DNA of 64,000 nucleotides from Desulfuromonadaceae bacterium (GTDB lineage Bacteria; Desulfobacterota; Desulfuromonadia; Geobacterales; Pseudopelobacteraceae). The DNA lies in the NCBI GenBank assembly GCA_028712075.1, contig JAQTQX010000023.1:1-64000 (forward strand), written 5' to 3'. A program made the translations under genes and the position numbers. Positions 35,405 through 45,848 of this stretch are shown here, piece after piece. Under the pieces are notes generated by a model. The model made no database searches, was not told where the DNA came from, and worked only from the letters and a program-made list of their open reading frames with translations. The stretch's first letter is position 1; each line of letters opens with the position of its first letter.

Positions 35405-36532
35405 CTATTGCCCTTTATATTTTTCCATCATCTCCACAAATCGCCCGAACAGATAGTGAGAATCATGCGGTCCGGGCGACGCTTCAGGATGATGCTGGAC
35501 CGAAAATATCGGCAAAGAACTGTGGCATATCCCTTCAACCGTCTGATCGTTTAGATTTTCATGCCCCAGACAGGCAGATTCACCAAGCGAATCAAGATCT
35601 ACGGCAAAACCATGATTCTGCGATGTAATTTCCACCTTGCGGGTGGACATATCCATGACCGGCAGATTAGAGCCGTGGTTGCCGAATGGGAGTTTAACCG
35701 TTTTTCCCCCGAGGGCGAGACCTAGCAGTTGATGCCCGAGACAGATACCGAAAATCGGCTTTTTGCCGATGAACTTTCTGATTTCAGCCTGTACGGTGAC
35801 CAACGGCTCTGGATCTCCCGGACCATTTGACAGGAAAATACCGTCTGGGTTCAGTGCCAGCGCCTCGTCAGCAGAAAAAGACGCAGGAACTACCGTCACA
35901 TCACAACCTGCATCAATCAGACAGCGCAAGATGTTGTATTTTATGCCGAAATCGTAAGCTATGACTTTGTACTTCAGAGCTGCAGGATCAACCTGAGGAT
36001 AGCCGTTGACAAGATTCCACGCACCTTCGGTCCAGTGATAGGGAGAGGTACAGGAAACGCCTGAAGCCAGGTCAAGACCGGACATACTCGGGACCGCCCG
36101 GGCTTTTGCTGTCAAGCTGGCATGATCCAGATCAGTTGTCGAAATGATGCCGTTTTGCGCACCTTTATCCCGCAGGTGGCGCGTCAGGGCGCGGGTATCG
36201 ATCCCCTGAATGCCGACCACACCGTTCTCCATGAGATAGGAGGCGAGACTCATTGTAGCTCGCCAGTTGGAATGGCAGTCCAGGTATTCCTTGACAATAA
36301 AACCTGACAGAAACAGACCACGACTCTCAATATCCTCAGGGTTGATACCGGTGTTACCGATCTGCGGATAGGTCATGGTAACCATCTGTCCCTTGTAGGA
36401 TGGGTCGGTCAGAACCTCTTGATAACCGGACATTGCGGTATTGAACACAACTTCACCAGTTGCCTCTCCCGGTGCTCCGAATGATTTTCCTTCAAAAATA
36501 CGCCCGTCGGCGAGCGCAAGGATTGCTTTCAT
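35405..36532 (-). CDS. carA: Carbamoyl-phosphate synthase small subunit
   Basis: 375 residues. An N-terminal CPSase small-chain domain (MKAILALADGRIFEG) is followed by a class I glutamine amidotransferase domain with the catalytic Cys in GICLGHQLLG and His/Glu in QHHPEASPGPHD. It hydrolyses glutamine and passes ammonia to CarB. The ATG at 36532 is chosen; an in-frame TTG at 36547 lies in its ribosome binding site region (GGGAG). It lies 24 nt after pyrC. Confidence 0.97.
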   Translation of the reverse strand: MKAILALADGRIFEGKSFGAPGEATGEVVFNTAMSGYQEVLTDPSYKGQMVTMTYPQIGNTGINPEDIESRGLFLSGFIVKEYLDCHSNWRATMSLASYLMENGVVGIQGIDTRALTRHLRDKGAQNGIISTTDLDHASLTAKARAVPSMSGLDLASGVSCTSPYHWTEGAWNLVNGYPQVDPAALKYKVIAYDFGIKYNILRCLIDAGCDVTVVPASFSADEALALNPDGIFLSNGPGDPEPLVTVQAEIRKFIGKKPIFGICLGHQLLGLALGGKTVKLPFGNHGSNLPVMDMSTRKVEITSQNHGFAVDLDSLGESACLGHENLNDQTVEGICHSSLPIFSVQHHPEASPGPHDSHYLFGRFVEMMEKYKGQ

Positions 36533-36556
36533 AGACCTGACTCCCAAATTCTGTTT

Positions 36557-37831
36557 TTATCGTTTGTACACAATTCTGCCACCTACTATGGTTGCAACTG
36601 CTCCGCCTGTGAGAGTCTGCCCGAGCCATGGAGAGTTTTTAGACTTGCTGGCAAGCTTGTCAGCCTCTACTACCCACTCTATCTTCGGATCAATCAGGGT
36701 GATATCGGCAATTGAACCTGTTATAAGAGAAGCTCGGTTTAAACTTAGAATATTCGAAGGGTTGGATGACATCTTTTCAATCAGTTGATCAAGTGTTAAA
36801 ACTCCATCATCGACCAGCTTCAGTGACAGCGGCAGAGATGTTTCGAGCCCGATAATGCCGTTCATGGCCACATTGAATTCGACATCTTTTTCATCCAGAT
36901 GGTGGGGCGCATGATCAGTAGCAATGGCATCAATGGTGCCATCTTTCAAACCTTCCTTTATCGCAGCTACGTCTTCGGCTTCCCGGAGCGGAGGATTCAT
37001 TTTGGCATTGGTATTGTAGCCGCGCACGGCCGCATCCGTCAGCGTGAAATAATGGGGTGCCGTCTCGCAGGTAACCTTGACACCGCGCGCTTTCGCTTCA
37101 CGTATGATGCGCACGGCACCTTTGGTGGAAACGTGGGCAATGTGAATAGGGGTTCCGGTATACTCAGCAAGCAGAGTTTCCCGAACGGTTGCTATGTCTT
37201 CGGCGACACGGGGAATACCTTTCAAGCCGAGCTCAGTTGAGGTGAAACCTTCATTCATTACCCCCTCTCCCACCAGTTCAAGCTCCTCGGAATGAGAAAT
37301 TACCATGATTCCGATGCCAGCAGCATACTGCAGTGAACGCATCATCAACTCGCTGTTTGCTACCGGCTTGCCATCATCAGAGACGGCAACGCATCCCGAC
37401 TCCTTAAGCTCACCCATCTCAGACATCCGCTCCCCGGAGAGCCCATACGTGATGGAGCCGACAGGGAACACATTGCAGAAACCTTCCGCTTTGGCTTTGT
37501 TGATGATGTAACTGGCAATGGCTTTGTTGTCGATAACCGGTTTGGTGTTCGGCATACAGCAGATGGAAGTAAAGCCACCGGCAGCAGCGGCTTTGGTACC
37601 GGAAATAATATCCTCTTTGTATTCCAGACCAGGTTCACGCAGATGGACATGCATATCAATCAGCCCCGGGACAACATATAAACCGGTTGCATCAATAATT
37701 TCAGCTCCGGCCGGTGCAGATAGCGCTTTACCGATTTCCTTTACCAGACCGTCTACTACCAAAACATCCTGCATGTCGTCAATCTTCTGGCTCGGATCAA
37801 TCACCCGGCCATTTTTTATCAGTAGATTCAT
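36557..37831 (-). CDS. pyrC: Dihydroorotase, class I
   Basis: 424 residues, class I (Bacillus PyrC-like) dihydroorotase, which interconverts carbamoyl aspartate and dihydroorotate. Metal ligands are in [17 protein letters not shown], in HIAHVSTKG and in the [11 protein letters not shown] segment. The ATG at 37831 has GAGGTG 7 nt away; a longer in-frame start at 37864 would extend upstream without family similarity. A candidate extra promoter lies in front of it at 37872-37901. Confidence 0.97.
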   Translation of the reverse strand: MNLLIKNGRVIDPSQKIDDMQDVLVVDGLVKEIGKALSAPAGAEIIDATGLYVVPGLIDMHVHLREPGLEYKEDIISGTKAAAAGGFTSICCMPNTKPVIDNKAIASYIINKAKAEGFCNVFPVGSITYGLSGERMSEMGELKESGCVAVSDDGKPVANSELMMRSLQYAAGIGIMVISHSEELELVGEGVMNEGFTSTELGLKGIPRVAEDIATVRETLLAEYTGTPIHIAHVSTKGAVRIIREAKARGVKVTCETAPHYFTLTDAAVRGYNTNAKMNPPLREAEDVAAIKEGLKDGTIDAIATDHAPHHLDEKDVEFNVAMNGIIGLETSLPLSLKLVDDGVLTLDQLIEKMSSNPSNILSLNRASLITGSIADITLIDPKIEWVVEADKLASKSKNSPWLGQTLTGGAVATIVGGRIVYKR

Positions 37832-37871
37832 AGTTTCACCTCGTATATGTGATGTTTTCGTCATCAGAATC

Positions 37872-37901
37872 GGTCATATTCGCGTCAGATCAAGGATGTC
37901 A
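37872..37901 (-). promoter_or_regulatory. Candidate internal promoter before pyrC
   Basis: Minus-strand TTGACA (37896-37901), an 18-nt spacer and TATGAC (37872-37877) about 40 nt upstream of the pyrC start. If active, pyrC-carA-carB could be transcribed independently of the PyrR-controlled promoter upstream of pyrR. Confidence 0.45.
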
Positions 37902-37914
37902 AGGGATGGCGCGG

Positions 37915-37933
37915 AGGCGTAGCTGCGCTACGC
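37915..37933. repeat. 8-bp inverted repeat (hairpin) in the pyrB-pyrC gap
   Basis: GGCGTAGC, a 3-nt loop, GCTACGCC. It lies in a GC-rich stretch of about 90 bp (37890-37980) that is unlike the rest of the intergenic DNA and does not encode a plausible protein. It looks like a mobile or repeated intergenic element. It may also act as a weak terminator behind pyrB, though there is no T-run. Confidence 0.5.
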
Positions 37934-37984
37934 CGCACAAGGTATCCCGAAGACTTACGCCGAGCTGGCGTGAAAGTGGCCGAT

Positions 37985-38917
37985 TTATTCCAGTTCGCCA
38001 CCGCAGACGTGGTACAGCATCGCCATCCTCACCGCAACACCGTTTTCAACCTGCTTCAATATCCAGGACTGATTACCATCGACCACGTAAGACGACATTT
38101 CCACGCCGCGATTTATCGGTCCGGGGTGCATAATCATGGCGTCCGGTTTGGCCAACTTGATATTATTTGGGTTAAGCCCGAAATAACGTGAATATTCACG
38201 GGCATTAGGCATAAGCGTCTTTCCCTGGCGCTCCTGCTGAATACGCAGCATCATGACCACATCAGCATCCTGAATCGCTTCGTTCATGGTTGTGCATACT
38301 GTTACGTCGCCGAGTTTTTCCACCCCCGGCGGCATCATGGTCGGCGGGCCAGCCAAGTAGACGGAGGACCCAAGTTTGGTCAACCCTTGAATATCGGAAC
38401 GGGCAACCCGGCTGTGGGTTATATCGCCAACAATAGCCACTTTCAGTCCGTCAAGACGCCCAAATTTGTCCTTCATGGTCAGCAGGTCAAGAAGCCCTTG
38501 TGACGGATGCTCATGAGCTCCGTCACCGGCATTGATAATCGAACAGCTTACCTTGTTGGCCAGGAAATAGTGTGAACCGGAAACAGCATGGCGCATAACA
38601 ATGATATCCGGCTTCATTGCCAGCAGATTCAACGCTGTGTCGGAAAGTGTTTCACCTTTGGTGGCAGAGCTGTTTGATGGGGCGATATTGACCGTATCAG
38701 CCGACAGCCGTTTCCCGGCAATTTCAAAAGAGGTGCGAGTGCGGGTCGATGCTTCGTAAAAGAGGTTGATGATTGTTTTGCCGCGTAGCGTCGGTACCTT
38801 TTTGATGTCACGGCTGTTGATTTCCCGCATGCTTTCAGCACTTGAGATCAACAATTCTATCTCCTCTTTTGACAAGTCACGCAGGGCAATAATGTGTTTT
38901 TGCTTGAATTCTGCCAT
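37985..38917 (-). CDS. pyrB: Aspartate carbamoyltransferase catalytic subunit
   Basis: 310 residues. Carbamoyl phosphate binding motif [16 protein letters not shown], and the aspartate-loop region with PGPINRGVE. It forms carbamoyl aspartate from carbamoyl phosphate and aspartate. No PyrI regulatory subunit follows. The ATG at 38917 is reported, but an in-frame TTG at 38923 has GGAGG at better spacing (5-6 nt), so the true start may be 6 nt earlier. It is 18 nt downstream of pyrR. Confidence 0.97.
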   Translation of the reverse strand: MAEFKQKHIIALRDLSKEEIELLISSAESMREINSRDIKKVPTLRGKTIINLFYEASTRTRTSFEIAGKRLSADTVNIAPSNSSATKGETLSDTALNLLAMKPDIIVMRHAVSGSHYFLANKVSCSIINAGDGAHEHPSQGLLDLLTMKDKFGRLDGLKVAIVGDITHSRVARSDIQGLTKLGSSVYLAGPPTMMPPGVEKLGDVTVCTTMNEAIQDADVVMMLRIQQERQGKTLMPNAREYSRYFGLNPNNIKLAKPDAMIMHPGPINRGVEMSSYVVDGNQSWILKQVENGVAVRMAMLYHVCGGELE

Positions 38918-38934
38918 GTTCAATTTACCCTCCC

Positions 38935-39471
38935 CTATTTTTCAAGTAGCACTTCAATCGGCTGGTCCATTTTATCAAAGACAACCTGGACATTTTCTTT
39001 CTGACTAGTCGGAACATTACGTCCAACATAATCCGCCCGTATCGGCAGCTCACGATGACCACGGTCAATCAGCACCGCCAGCTGAATCGACTGAGGACGC
39101 CCGAAATCCATCATAGCATCCATGGCTGCCCGGATCGTGCGACCGGTGTACAGAACGTCATCGACCAGAATGACTTTTTTTGCTTCCAGCGAGAATGGAA
39201 TTTCAGTTTTACCGACCGGGTGGTGCGGCAGTTGGCCGGAGCAGTCATCACGATACAGGGTAATGTCAACTACTCCTACCGGCACGGCTCCCCCCTCGAT
39301 AATACTGATCTGCTGCGCAATCCCGTCAGCAAGAAATTCTCCGCCGGAACGGATGCCGATCAGCACAATATCCGCAACCCCTTTGTTATGCTCGAGAATT
39401 TCATGGGCGATTCGCGTCAAAGCTCTCTTTATTCCCGCGCCATCCATAAGTATCGTCTGTTCAGCAGTCAC
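38935..39471 (-). CDS. pyrR: PyrR bifunctional pyr attenuator regulator / uracil phosphoribosyltransferase
   Basis: 178 residues, standard PyrR length. The PRPP-binding loop [13 protein letters not shown] and the IRSGGEFLA motif mark the phosphoribosyltransferase fold. PyrR binds UMP and the pyr leader RNA and promotes termination. Translation begins at GTG (39471) with GGGGAGG 7 nt upstream. A leader with a PyrR-type RNA element lies directly upstream, so the gene regulates its own operon. Confidence 0.97.
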   Translation of the reverse strand: MTAEQTILMDGAGIKRALTRIAHEILEHNKGVADIVLIGIRSGGEFLADGIAQQISIIEGGAVPVGVVDITLYRDDCSGQLPHHPVGKTEIPFSLEAKKVILVDDVLYTGRTIRAAMDAMMDFGRPQSIQLAVLIDRGHRELPIRADYVGRNVPTSQKENVQVVFDKMDQPIEVLLEK

Positions 39472-39490
39472 GAGTTACCTCCCCAGGCAT

Positions 39491-39525
39491 AAAAAAAGAG
39501 CCTTCCCGTGAAACGCGGAAAGACC
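39491..39525 (-). terminator. pyr leader attenuator terminator
   Basis: On the minus strand, just before the pyrR ribosome binding site, the RNA CUUUCCGCG...CGGGAAGG folds into a G+C-rich stem (with one bulge) followed by U7. The 5' arm GUCUUU can alternatively pair with AGAGAC of the PyrR element upstream, giving an antiterminator. The arrangement is that of a PyrR-regulated attenuator. Confidence 0.8.
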
Positions 39526-39567
39526 CCCTATGTTGTTTTTACGTTCGTTCATTGTATCGCCTTTGCT

Positions 39568-39580
39568 AGTCTCTCGGACT
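39568..39580 (-). promoter_or_regulatory. PyrR-binding hairpin (anti-antiterminator) in the pyr leader
   Basis: The minus-strand sequence AGTCCGAGAGACT folds as a 4-bp stem (AGUC/GACU) with loop CGAGA and resembles the PyrR target consensus ARUCCNGNGAGGYU, though one base shorter. Its AGAGAC half would otherwise pair with the terminator 5' arm. PyrR-UMP binding would hold this hairpin and allow termination. Confidence 0.72.
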
Positions 39581-39616
39581 AAATTAAAAGGTGTGTGTGT
39601 ATGCAGAAGTGACCGG

Positions 39617-39646
39617 AAGGTACCACTTATTACTGGAGCAGGTCAA
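39617..39646 (-). promoter_or_regulatory. pyr operon promoter
   Basis: Minus-strand TTGACC (39641-39646), an 18-nt spacer and TACCTT (39617-39622), placing the transcript start near 39610, about 30 nt before the PyrR hairpin. No competing signal is seen. Confidence 0.6.
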
Positions 39647-39697
39647 GCACGATTTCAAAAAATGTGTTCTAAGAAAGTTGCTTGGAGTGATACTCCG

Positions 39698-40960
39698 CTA
39701 AACATCCAGCATATCAAGCGATAGCCCAAGATCGGCAACCTGTCCTAATACCTCAAGGTGCAGAAGTTCGCTGCGAAACAGTTCCTGAGACACTCTTTGA
39801 ATGTCACTGCTGCTGACAGCATCGTAATTAAGGAGCACGTCGTCAATAGATTGTTGCTTTTGGAGATAAATCTCATTTTTGGCCAAACGTGTCATCAGAT
39901 TATCGCTGCTTTCAAGCGACATGAGCGTTTTCCCTTTCAACTGTTCCCGCGCAGCATCAAGCTCATCCTGCGGTACCTCCTCTGTTACAAGTCGTGTCAT
40001 TTCCCGTAGAGCAATATCAATTACCTCACGGCAATGATTCTTTTCCGTACCTGCATATACGACCAGAGCGCCGGAATCGGCATGAGAAATAATATATGAG
40101 TAGACGGAGTAGGCCAATCCCTTCTTTTCGCGGACTTCCTGAAACAATCGTGAACTCATTCCGCCACCCAAAATCGTAGTCAACAAAAACTGGGTATGGC
40201 GATCATGATGATCGTAGCGGAGCGCACGGGTACCGAGACAGACGAGAGTCTGCTCCATTTCCCGCCGTTCGGTAAGATGCTGTACTTTTCCTGAAGAAAT
40301 AAACACATTATCAGGATGCGGGTGCCATTGTGAGGAAAGCTTCGAGAACAAAGGAGCCAGAATTGCAACCAGATCGGTGTGATTTACGTTACCTGCTGCG
40401 GCGATGACTATATCCTGGGGGCGATACCGACTGTTTTTATGACGCAGAATGGAATCCCGTGACAAACCGGAAACTGTTTTTTCACTGCCAAGAACCGGCA
40501 TACCAAGCAGTTGGCTTTGCCAGAAATTCTGGTGAAAACGATCGTGAATATACTCTTCAGGGGAATCATCACGCATCTTGATTTCCTGAAGAACAACATT
40601 GCGTTCCCGTTCAATCTCATCAAGCGGAAAAGTCGAGTTCAGAAAAATATCAGACAACAGGTCGGCGGCACGGGGCAAAAATTTTGCGAGAACTTTTGCA
40701 TAGTAGCAGACATATTCATGACCAGTAAACGCATTGAGTATACCACCCATAGAGTCAATCTCTCGGGTGATCTGGTGGGCAGTGCGGCGCGTTGTCCCTT
40801 TGAACAGCATATGTTCAATAAAATGTGCAACACCGTTATCTTCGGGGGCTTCATGGCGAGTACCGTTCGCCACCCAGATGCCGGTAGTCACAGTATGCAT
40901 ATATTCAATATTCTGGGTGACGATACGAACGCCATTGTCAAGAGTAGTAGTAGTTATCAT
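39698..40960 (-). CDS. M16-family zinc metallopeptidase (processing-peptidase-like)
   Basis: 420 residues, an M16B-type peptidase with the inverted zinc motif HFIEHMLFKGT (HxxEH) near residue 45 and the downstream Glu in the ERNVVLQEIKMR context. A GGGMSSRLFQEVREKKGLAYSV segment in the second half is characteristic of the family. Such proteins degrade or process peptides in the cytoplasm. Its stop is just before the pyr promoter region. Members are often near pnp/dut in this group but are not here. Confidence 0.95.
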   Translation of the reverse strand: MITTTTLDNGVRIVTQNIEYMHTVTTGIWVANGTRHEAPEDNGVAHFIEHMLFKGTTRRTAHQITREIDSMGGILNAFTGHEYVCYYAKVLAKFLPRAADLLSDIFLNSTFPLDEIERERNVVLQEIKMRDDSPEEYIHDRFHQNFWQSQLLGMPVLGSEKTVSGLSRDSILRHKNSRYRPQDIVIAAAGNVNHTDLVAILAPLFSKLSSQWHPHPDNVFISSGKVQHLTERREMEQTLVCLGTRALRYDHHDRHTQFLLTTILGGGMSSRLFQEVREKKGLAYSVYSYIISHADSGALVVYAGTEKNHCREVIDIALREMTRLVTEEVPQDELDAAREQLKGKTLMSLESSDNLMTRLAKNEIYLQKQQSIDDVLLNYDAVSSSDIQRVSQELFRSELLHLEVLGQVADLGLSLDMLDV

Positions 40961-41025
40961 ACTGAAAGCGTACCCCGGTTTTTTAAAATATCAACTCTGA
41001 AAATGCATAAATATAGATTAGCACG

Positions 41026-41056
41026 AAAAAACCCGCTCTGGTCTGTCCAGAACGGG
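41026..41056 (-). terminator. Rho-independent terminator after acnB
   Basis: Minus-strand stem CCCGTTCTGG / CCAGAGCGGG (10 bp) with a 5-nt loop followed by TTTTTT, 29 nt beyond the acnB stop codon. Confidence 0.9.
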
Positions 41057-41084
41057 CATTTCTCACAACCGAATGTAAGGCTGG

Positions 41085-43622
41085 TTACTTGTATTCAGGC
41101 ATTTCATTAAACTGCAGATATTTATATATTTTGTCTTTGTTCGGCTCGATTTTCTCTTTGTATATTTTGAGGAATTCTGCCGGTTTTGGCAGCCGTCCTA
41201 AAAGTGCCGTTACTGCGCCAAGTTCGGCCGACCCGAGATAGACTTTGGCGCCGTTGCCGATACGGTCATCGAAGTTACGGGTGGAGGTCGAAAACATATT
41301 GACCCCGTCAGGAACGCGAGCCTGGTTGCCCATACAGAGCGAACAGCCCGCAATTTCTATACGGGCACCAAACGCACTGTAGACAGAGAAGTACGCTTCG
41401 TCTTTAAGCTGCTGCTGATCCATACGGGTCGGCGGGCAAATCCAGGTGCGCACAGCAGGATTGAATGGCTGGCCGCGCCAGATTTCAGCGGCGGCACGGA
41501 AGTGACCGATGTTGGTCATGCAGGAGCCGAGGAATACGTCCTGAATCTGTGTACCGGCGACTTTAGAGAGCAACTTGACATCATCAGGATCATTCGGGCA
41601 GGCTAGAATCGGTTCAGCAATCTCTTTCAGATCGATTTCAATCACGGCAGCATATTCGGCTGTCTTGTCGGCTTTCAGCAGAGTCGGTTTTTTCAGCCAT
41701 GCTTCAACCGCTTTGATGCGATTCTTCAGGGTGTTGGCATCAGAATATCCTTCGGCAATCATTTTTTTCATCAGCGCCACGTTAGATTTGAGATAGGTAG
41801 CAACCGATTTTTCAGAAAGCTGAATACAACCGGCAGCAGCAGAACGTTCGGCTGCCGCATCAGTTAATTCAAATGCCTGCTCGACTGTCAGGTCAGGAAG
41901 CCCTTCCATCTCAAGAATGCGGCCATTAAAAATATTGACCTTGTTCTTTTTCGGCACGGTCAGCAGCCCCTGTTTGATAGCCCAGTACGGAATGGCATTA
42001 ACAGCGTCACGCAGGGTCATACCGGGATTCAACTTGCCTTTGAAACGGACCAGAACCGATTCCGGCATATCGAGCGGCATGAATCCCATTGCACCGGCAA
42101 AGGCGACCAGACCTGAACCGGCCGGGAACGAAATGCCGATCGGGAAACGGGTGTGGGAGTCGCCGCCAGTACCGACAGTGTCCGGCAACAACAGACGGTT
42201 CAGCCAGGAGTGAATTACGCCGTCACCGGGACGGAGTGCAACACCTCCACGCGCGGCGGTAAAGCCTGGCAGGTTTTTATGCATTTTGACGTCTGCAGGC
42301 TTTGGATACGCAGCAGTGTGGCAAAACGACTGCATGTACATCGGTGCCTGGAACTTGAGGCACGCCAGTTCTTTCAACTCGTCAGCAGTCATTGGACCGG
42401 TTGTATCCTGCGAGCCAACCGTCGTCATCTTTGGTTCGCAGGCGGTGCCCGGCATAATGCCGGCAACGCCGCAGGCTTGCCCAACCATCTTCTGCGCAAG
42501 CGAGAAACCTTGCTTGGCCTTTGGCTTAGGATTATCCGGCAAGGTAAATACGGTGGTCGGCTTAAGGCCGAGCGCCTTTCGGGCCTTATCGGTTACGGCA
42601 CGACCGATGATCAGTGGAATACGTCCGCCGGCGCGGAACTCGTCTGGAACGGTATTCGGTGCAATGGTGAGTTTAGAGAGAACCTTCTTCCCCTTCTCGT
42701 CGGTGATAACGCCCTTCTTGGTGTCGATCACGATTACATCACCGGTTTTCATGCCGGTCACATCAGCCTTCAGCGGCAGCGCGCCGGAGTCCTGTGCAGT
42801 GTTGAAGAAGATTGGAGCGATAACGCCACCGATAATCACACCGGCAGTTTTCTTATTCGGTACACAGGGGATTTCATCACCGATAGCCCAAAGAACGCTG
42901 TTACAGGCTGATTTACGGGAAGAACCGGTACCGACAACATCACCGACAAAGGCGACCTGAAAGCCATCTTTGCGGAATTTAGCAATGGTGGCAAGACCGT
43001 CCTTGAAACGGGTTTTACCCATGGCAAGTGAATGCAGAGGAATATCAGGGCGGCTCCAGGCATCGCCAGCAGGTGAGAAGTCATCAGTATTAATTTCACC
43101 GTCAACTTTGTAGACTTTGACTTTGATAGTGTCTGGAACCCCTTTGCGGTTGGTAAACCAGTCGGCATCAGCCCATGATTTGAGAACTTTTGCAGCGGCA
43201 GCATTTTTGGCTTTAGCCAGTGCGGCTACTTCATCAAAGGCATCATAGACAAGGGTCATTCCGGAAAGAGCACATGCAGCCTCATCAGCCAGTTTTTTAT
43301 CCTTAAGTGCGGCTACAAGCGGAGCCACATTGTAACCGCCGATCATGGTGCCGAGCATGCGAATCGCATCCACCGGAGTAATCAGCGGAGATTTTGCTTT
43401 TCCGGAAACAATACCGGCGAGAAACTCAGCTTTTACCTTTGCAGCAGGATCAACGCCGGGAGAAACACGCTCCTTGATCAAACCAAGCAGGAACTTTTCT
43501 TTTCCCTTCGGCGGTTTAACCAGTAATTTACAAAGGTCGGCAGTCTGTTCAGGTGTGAGCGGCAGCGCCGGAATGCCTTGGGCCGCCCTCTCCTTTTCAT
43601 GTGCAAGATACGCTTCAATCAT
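41085..43622 (-). CDS. acnB: Bifunctional aconitate hydratase 2 / 2-methylisocitrate dehydratase
   Basis: 845 residues, AcnB type with the N-terminal HEAT-like domain followed by the aconitase swivel and cluster domains. Cluster cysteines are in [11 protein letters not shown] and [11 protein letters not shown] (two of them). It converts citrate to isocitrate in the citric acid cycle. The ATG at 43622 has AAGGAGG 9 nt upstream; the 27 codons to 43703 would be non-family. A strong promoter lies upstream and a clean terminator downstream, so it is transcribed alone. Confidence 0.97.
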   Translation of the reverse strand: MIEAYLAHEKERAAQGIPALPLTPEQTADLCKLLVKPPKGKEKFLLGLIKERVSPGVDPAAKVKAEFLAGIVSGKAKSPLITPVDAIRMLGTMIGGYNVAPLVAALKDKKLADEAACALSGMTLVYDAFDEVAALAKAKNAAAAKVLKSWADADWFTNRKGVPDTIKVKVYKVDGEINTDDFSPAGDAWSRPDIPLHSLAMGKTRFKDGLATIAKFRKDGFQVAFVGDVVGTGSSRKSACNSVLWAIGDEIPCVPNKKTAGVIIGGVIAPIFFNTAQDSGALPLKADVTGMKTGDVIVIDTKKGVITDEKGKKVLSKLTIAPNTVPDEFRAGGRIPLIIGRAVTDKARKALGLKPTTVFTLPDNPKPKAKQGFSLAQKMVGQACGVAGIMPGTACEPKMTTVGSQDTTGPMTADELKELACLKFQAPMYMQSFCHTAAYPKPADVKMHKNLPGFTAARGGVALRPGDGVIHSWLNRLLLPDTVGTGGDSHTRFPIGISFPAGSGLVAFAGAMGFMPLDMPESVLVRFKGKLNPGMTLRDAVNAIPYWAIKQGLLTVPKKNKVNIFNGRILEMEGLPDLTVEQAFELTDAAAERSAAAGCIQLSEKSVATYLKSNVALMKKMIAEGYSDANTLKNRIKAVEAWLKKPTLLKADKTAEYAAVIEIDLKEIAEPILACPNDPDDVKLLSKVAGTQIQDVFLGSCMTNIGHFRAAAEIWRGQPFNPAVRTWICPPTRMDQQQLKDEAYFSVYSAFGARIEIAGCSLCMGNQARVPDGVNMFSTSTRNFDDRIGNGAKVYLGSAELGAVTALLGRLPKPAEFLKIYKEKIEPNKDKIYKYLQFNEMPEYK

Positions 43623-43694
43623 TTCATGTTCCTCCTTGGTGGGATTATGTTCTGCAACGGTTAATACTGACAAATCACGGGTGAAATCGCATAC

Positions 43695-43724
43695 TGTATA
43701 CACGCTTCAGATTTCGCTTGTCAA
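43695..43724 (-). promoter_or_regulatory. acnB promoter
   Basis: Minus-strand TTGACA (43719-43724), an 18-nt spacer and TATACA (43695-43700), about 70 nt before the acnB start. Near-perfect sigma-70 elements. Confidence 0.7.
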
Positions 43725-43796
43725 ATTATAATTATGCGGTAATAACTGGGCGCACCATCGAAAAAGCCTCCCAAAAGTCACACCTTTTCGCCTGTT

Positions 43797-45833
43797 CTAT
43801 GACTGTTCATCCCCCTCTGGCGTATCTGCGTATTCCTTGGCAACCGTATAAAATTCCTCGTTCTTTGCATAAAATGCTGTAACCACCTCAGGATCAAATT
43901 GTTTTCCGGAACCCTGTACAATCATATCGCGGGCCTTTTCGTGAGAAAAACCTTCCTTGTAAATTCGGTGACTGACGAGTGCGTCATACACATCCGCAAG
44001 TGCCATGAGACGACCGGACAAGGGAATATCGTCACCGCTCAACCCGTATGGATAACCACAGCCATCCCAACGTTCATGATGAGATTCAATCATCTGTTGT
44101 GCATAGTGGAGAAAATCCTGTTGTTCAGGATGGCCGGTACCTTTGATAGTTTTGGATAAGGCGTCAACACCAATTGTAGTATGTCCCTTCATGACGGCAT
44201 ATTCTGAGTCGTTCAATGCCCCCGGCTTTTGGAGTATGCAATCGGGAATTCCGACTTTACCGATATCATGCAACGGCGCCGATTTGATAATAAGTTCAAT
44301 GGCACCTTCATCAAGCTCGGCATATTTGGGCAATAGTGTCAACTCCCGAATAAGAATTTCGACATAGCGCTGAGTGCGGAGAATGTGTTTACCGGTTTCC
44401 TTGTCACGGGCCTCGGCAAGTGCTGACATACTGATGATGATTGTGTCTTGAGCGTCTATCAGGTCAAGGGTACGTTGTTTCACTTTACGATATTCTATAC
44501 GGTATTTCAGCGAACTCAGAACCGTCAGAATAACAATCGGTGTCAGCATCGGCATCAGCGGTGACAAATAGATACCTTTGGCAACAAGCAGTTCACGCAT
44601 CCCCCAGTAGGAACCGATGCTCGTAACGGAAACTGCCACAAGCGACAGGCCGAATCCCGATCTGCTCAGCAGTAGGGTACTCAAAATGCCAATACACAAA
44701 ACAGCACACAATTCTGCACCTTTGGCCCAATCGGGTCGGGTTATGAATGTGCCGGACAGTATAGTATCGATAATGGTGGCGTGAATATTCAGCCCACCCA
44801 CCGACTTGCCTGACGGCGTCAGATGTTCATCTCCCAAACCTTTGGCCCAAGGCCCGACCAGGACAATTTTCCCCTTAAGTGCACCCTGAGCCTGCCCACC
44901 TTTCAAAATTGAACGGGCGGAATAATACGGGAACGTGTTTTCGTCACTGCGAAAATCGATCAGCAAATTACCTTCCCTATCAAGAGGTATGTGACGGTCA
45001 TTCCAGACCAGCCAGGTTTCTGAGCTGTTACGGTTGAGCCGTAACGTACGTTCTGAGGAGGTGAGGAGAAGAGCAGCCATTGCAAGCGACGGGTAGCAGG
45101 TGCCGTTATATGATAAAAGCAGCGGTACGCGCCGAAGAGCACCATCCCTGTCATGGAGCGCATTGGTAAAACCCTCTGCACGAACACCTTTACGTAACGG
45201 TTCAATGGTACGAATCATTGCGGTCGGTTTTGGCCATGCTGCGTCAATATCTGCAGCCTTGTGAATAACCAACCCTTCCGGGAGAACCGGTAAATAATTG
45301 TGCTCCGTTAGCGCGGTCGTTTCAGTAAAATCAAAGTAAAAGCCGAGTACACTTGTTCCTTTGGCAAGAGCTTTTGCTAACTCAAGGGAATTACTGTCAT
45401 CTGATGAATTCCGAAAATCAACAGGAGTTGTCTCATTGTCACGCAGGCGCTCGGAGATGATGACCCCGGGTGAGGTTCGATCAGGTTCGGGCATCAAAAA
45501 GTCCAGTACTACGACAACTGCTCCCAGTTCATGAAGACGTTCAACAAGACGGGCGAGCCGATAACGAGGCCACGGCCATTGACCGTAAGCGTGCAGACTT
45601 TCTTCATCGATTCCGACTAAAACAGGAACATGAGATTTGGGCGATTCCACTCGCCCGGACAGCATGAGATCATAGAGACGCAGTTCAGCCTGATGCATCA
45701 ATAGTGGCTGGTATATCAAAAGCAAGGCGTGAACGATGGTAAGAAAGAGGCCAACTGCTAATAAAAAGCCGCGACCTTCCCTGAGAGGGCGAAATCGTTG
45801 AAAAACATTACGTGGCGAAGGGGGATCAAACAT
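43797..45833 (-). CDS. CHASE2-domain membrane HD-GYP protein (c-di-GMP phosphodiesterase-like)
   Basis: A 678-residue sensor. One N-terminal transmembrane helix, a periplasmic CHASE2 domain (about 50-365; GIDEESLHAYGQWPWPR, FTNALHDRDG, DEHLTPSGKSVGG), three clustered helices (about 380-445), a short coiled coil, then an HD-GYP domain with the motifs HDIGKVGIPD, HHERWDGCGYP and LADVYDAL. It should hydrolyse cyclic di-GMP, coupled to a periplasmic signal. It lies downstream of FecR- and OmpA-type genes that form its likely input. Confidence 0.93.
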   Translation of the reverse strand: MFDPPSPRNVFQRFRPLREGRGFLLAVGLFLTIVHALLLIYQPLLMHQAELRLYDLMLSGRVESPKSHVPVLVGIDEESLHAYGQWPWPRYRLARLVERLHELGAVVVVLDFLMPEPDRTSPGVIISERLRDNETTPVDFRNSSDDSNSLELAKALAKGTSVLGFYFDFTETTALTEHNYLPVLPEGLVIHKAADIDAAWPKPTAMIRTIEPLRKGVRAEGFTNALHDRDGALRRVPLLLSYNGTCYPSLAMAALLLTSSERTLRLNRNSSETWLVWNDRHIPLDREGNLLIDFRSDENTFPYYSARSILKGGQAQGALKGKIVLVGPWAKGLGDEHLTPSGKSVGGLNIHATIIDTILSGTFITRPDWAKGAELCAVLCIGILSTLLLSRSGFGLSLVAVSVTSIGSYWGMRELLVAKGIYLSPLMPMLTPIVILTVLSSLKYRIEYRKVKQRTLDLIDAQDTIIISMSALAEARDKETGKHILRTQRYVEILIRELTLLPKYAELDEGAIELIIKSAPLHDIGKVGIPDCILQKPGALNDSEYAVMKGHTTIGVDALSKTIKGTGHPEQQDFLHYAQQMIESHHERWDGCGYPYGLSGDDIPLSGRLMALADVYDALVSHRIYKEGFSHEKARDMIVQGSGKQFDPEVVTAFYAKNEEFYTVAKEYADTPEGDEQS

Positions 45834-45848
45834 AAGAGCAGAAAAGGG

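Noticed and set aside
42153-42960. Long open frames (252 and 224 codons) on the plus strand opposite acnB
   Set aside because: They are antisense shadows of a strongly conserved gene, with no family similarity or ribosome binding sites.
43740-43796. Terminator downstream of the CHASE2/HD-GYP gene
   Set aside because: Only a 5-bp AAAAG/CUUUU stem is seen, without a convincing loop or U-tract.
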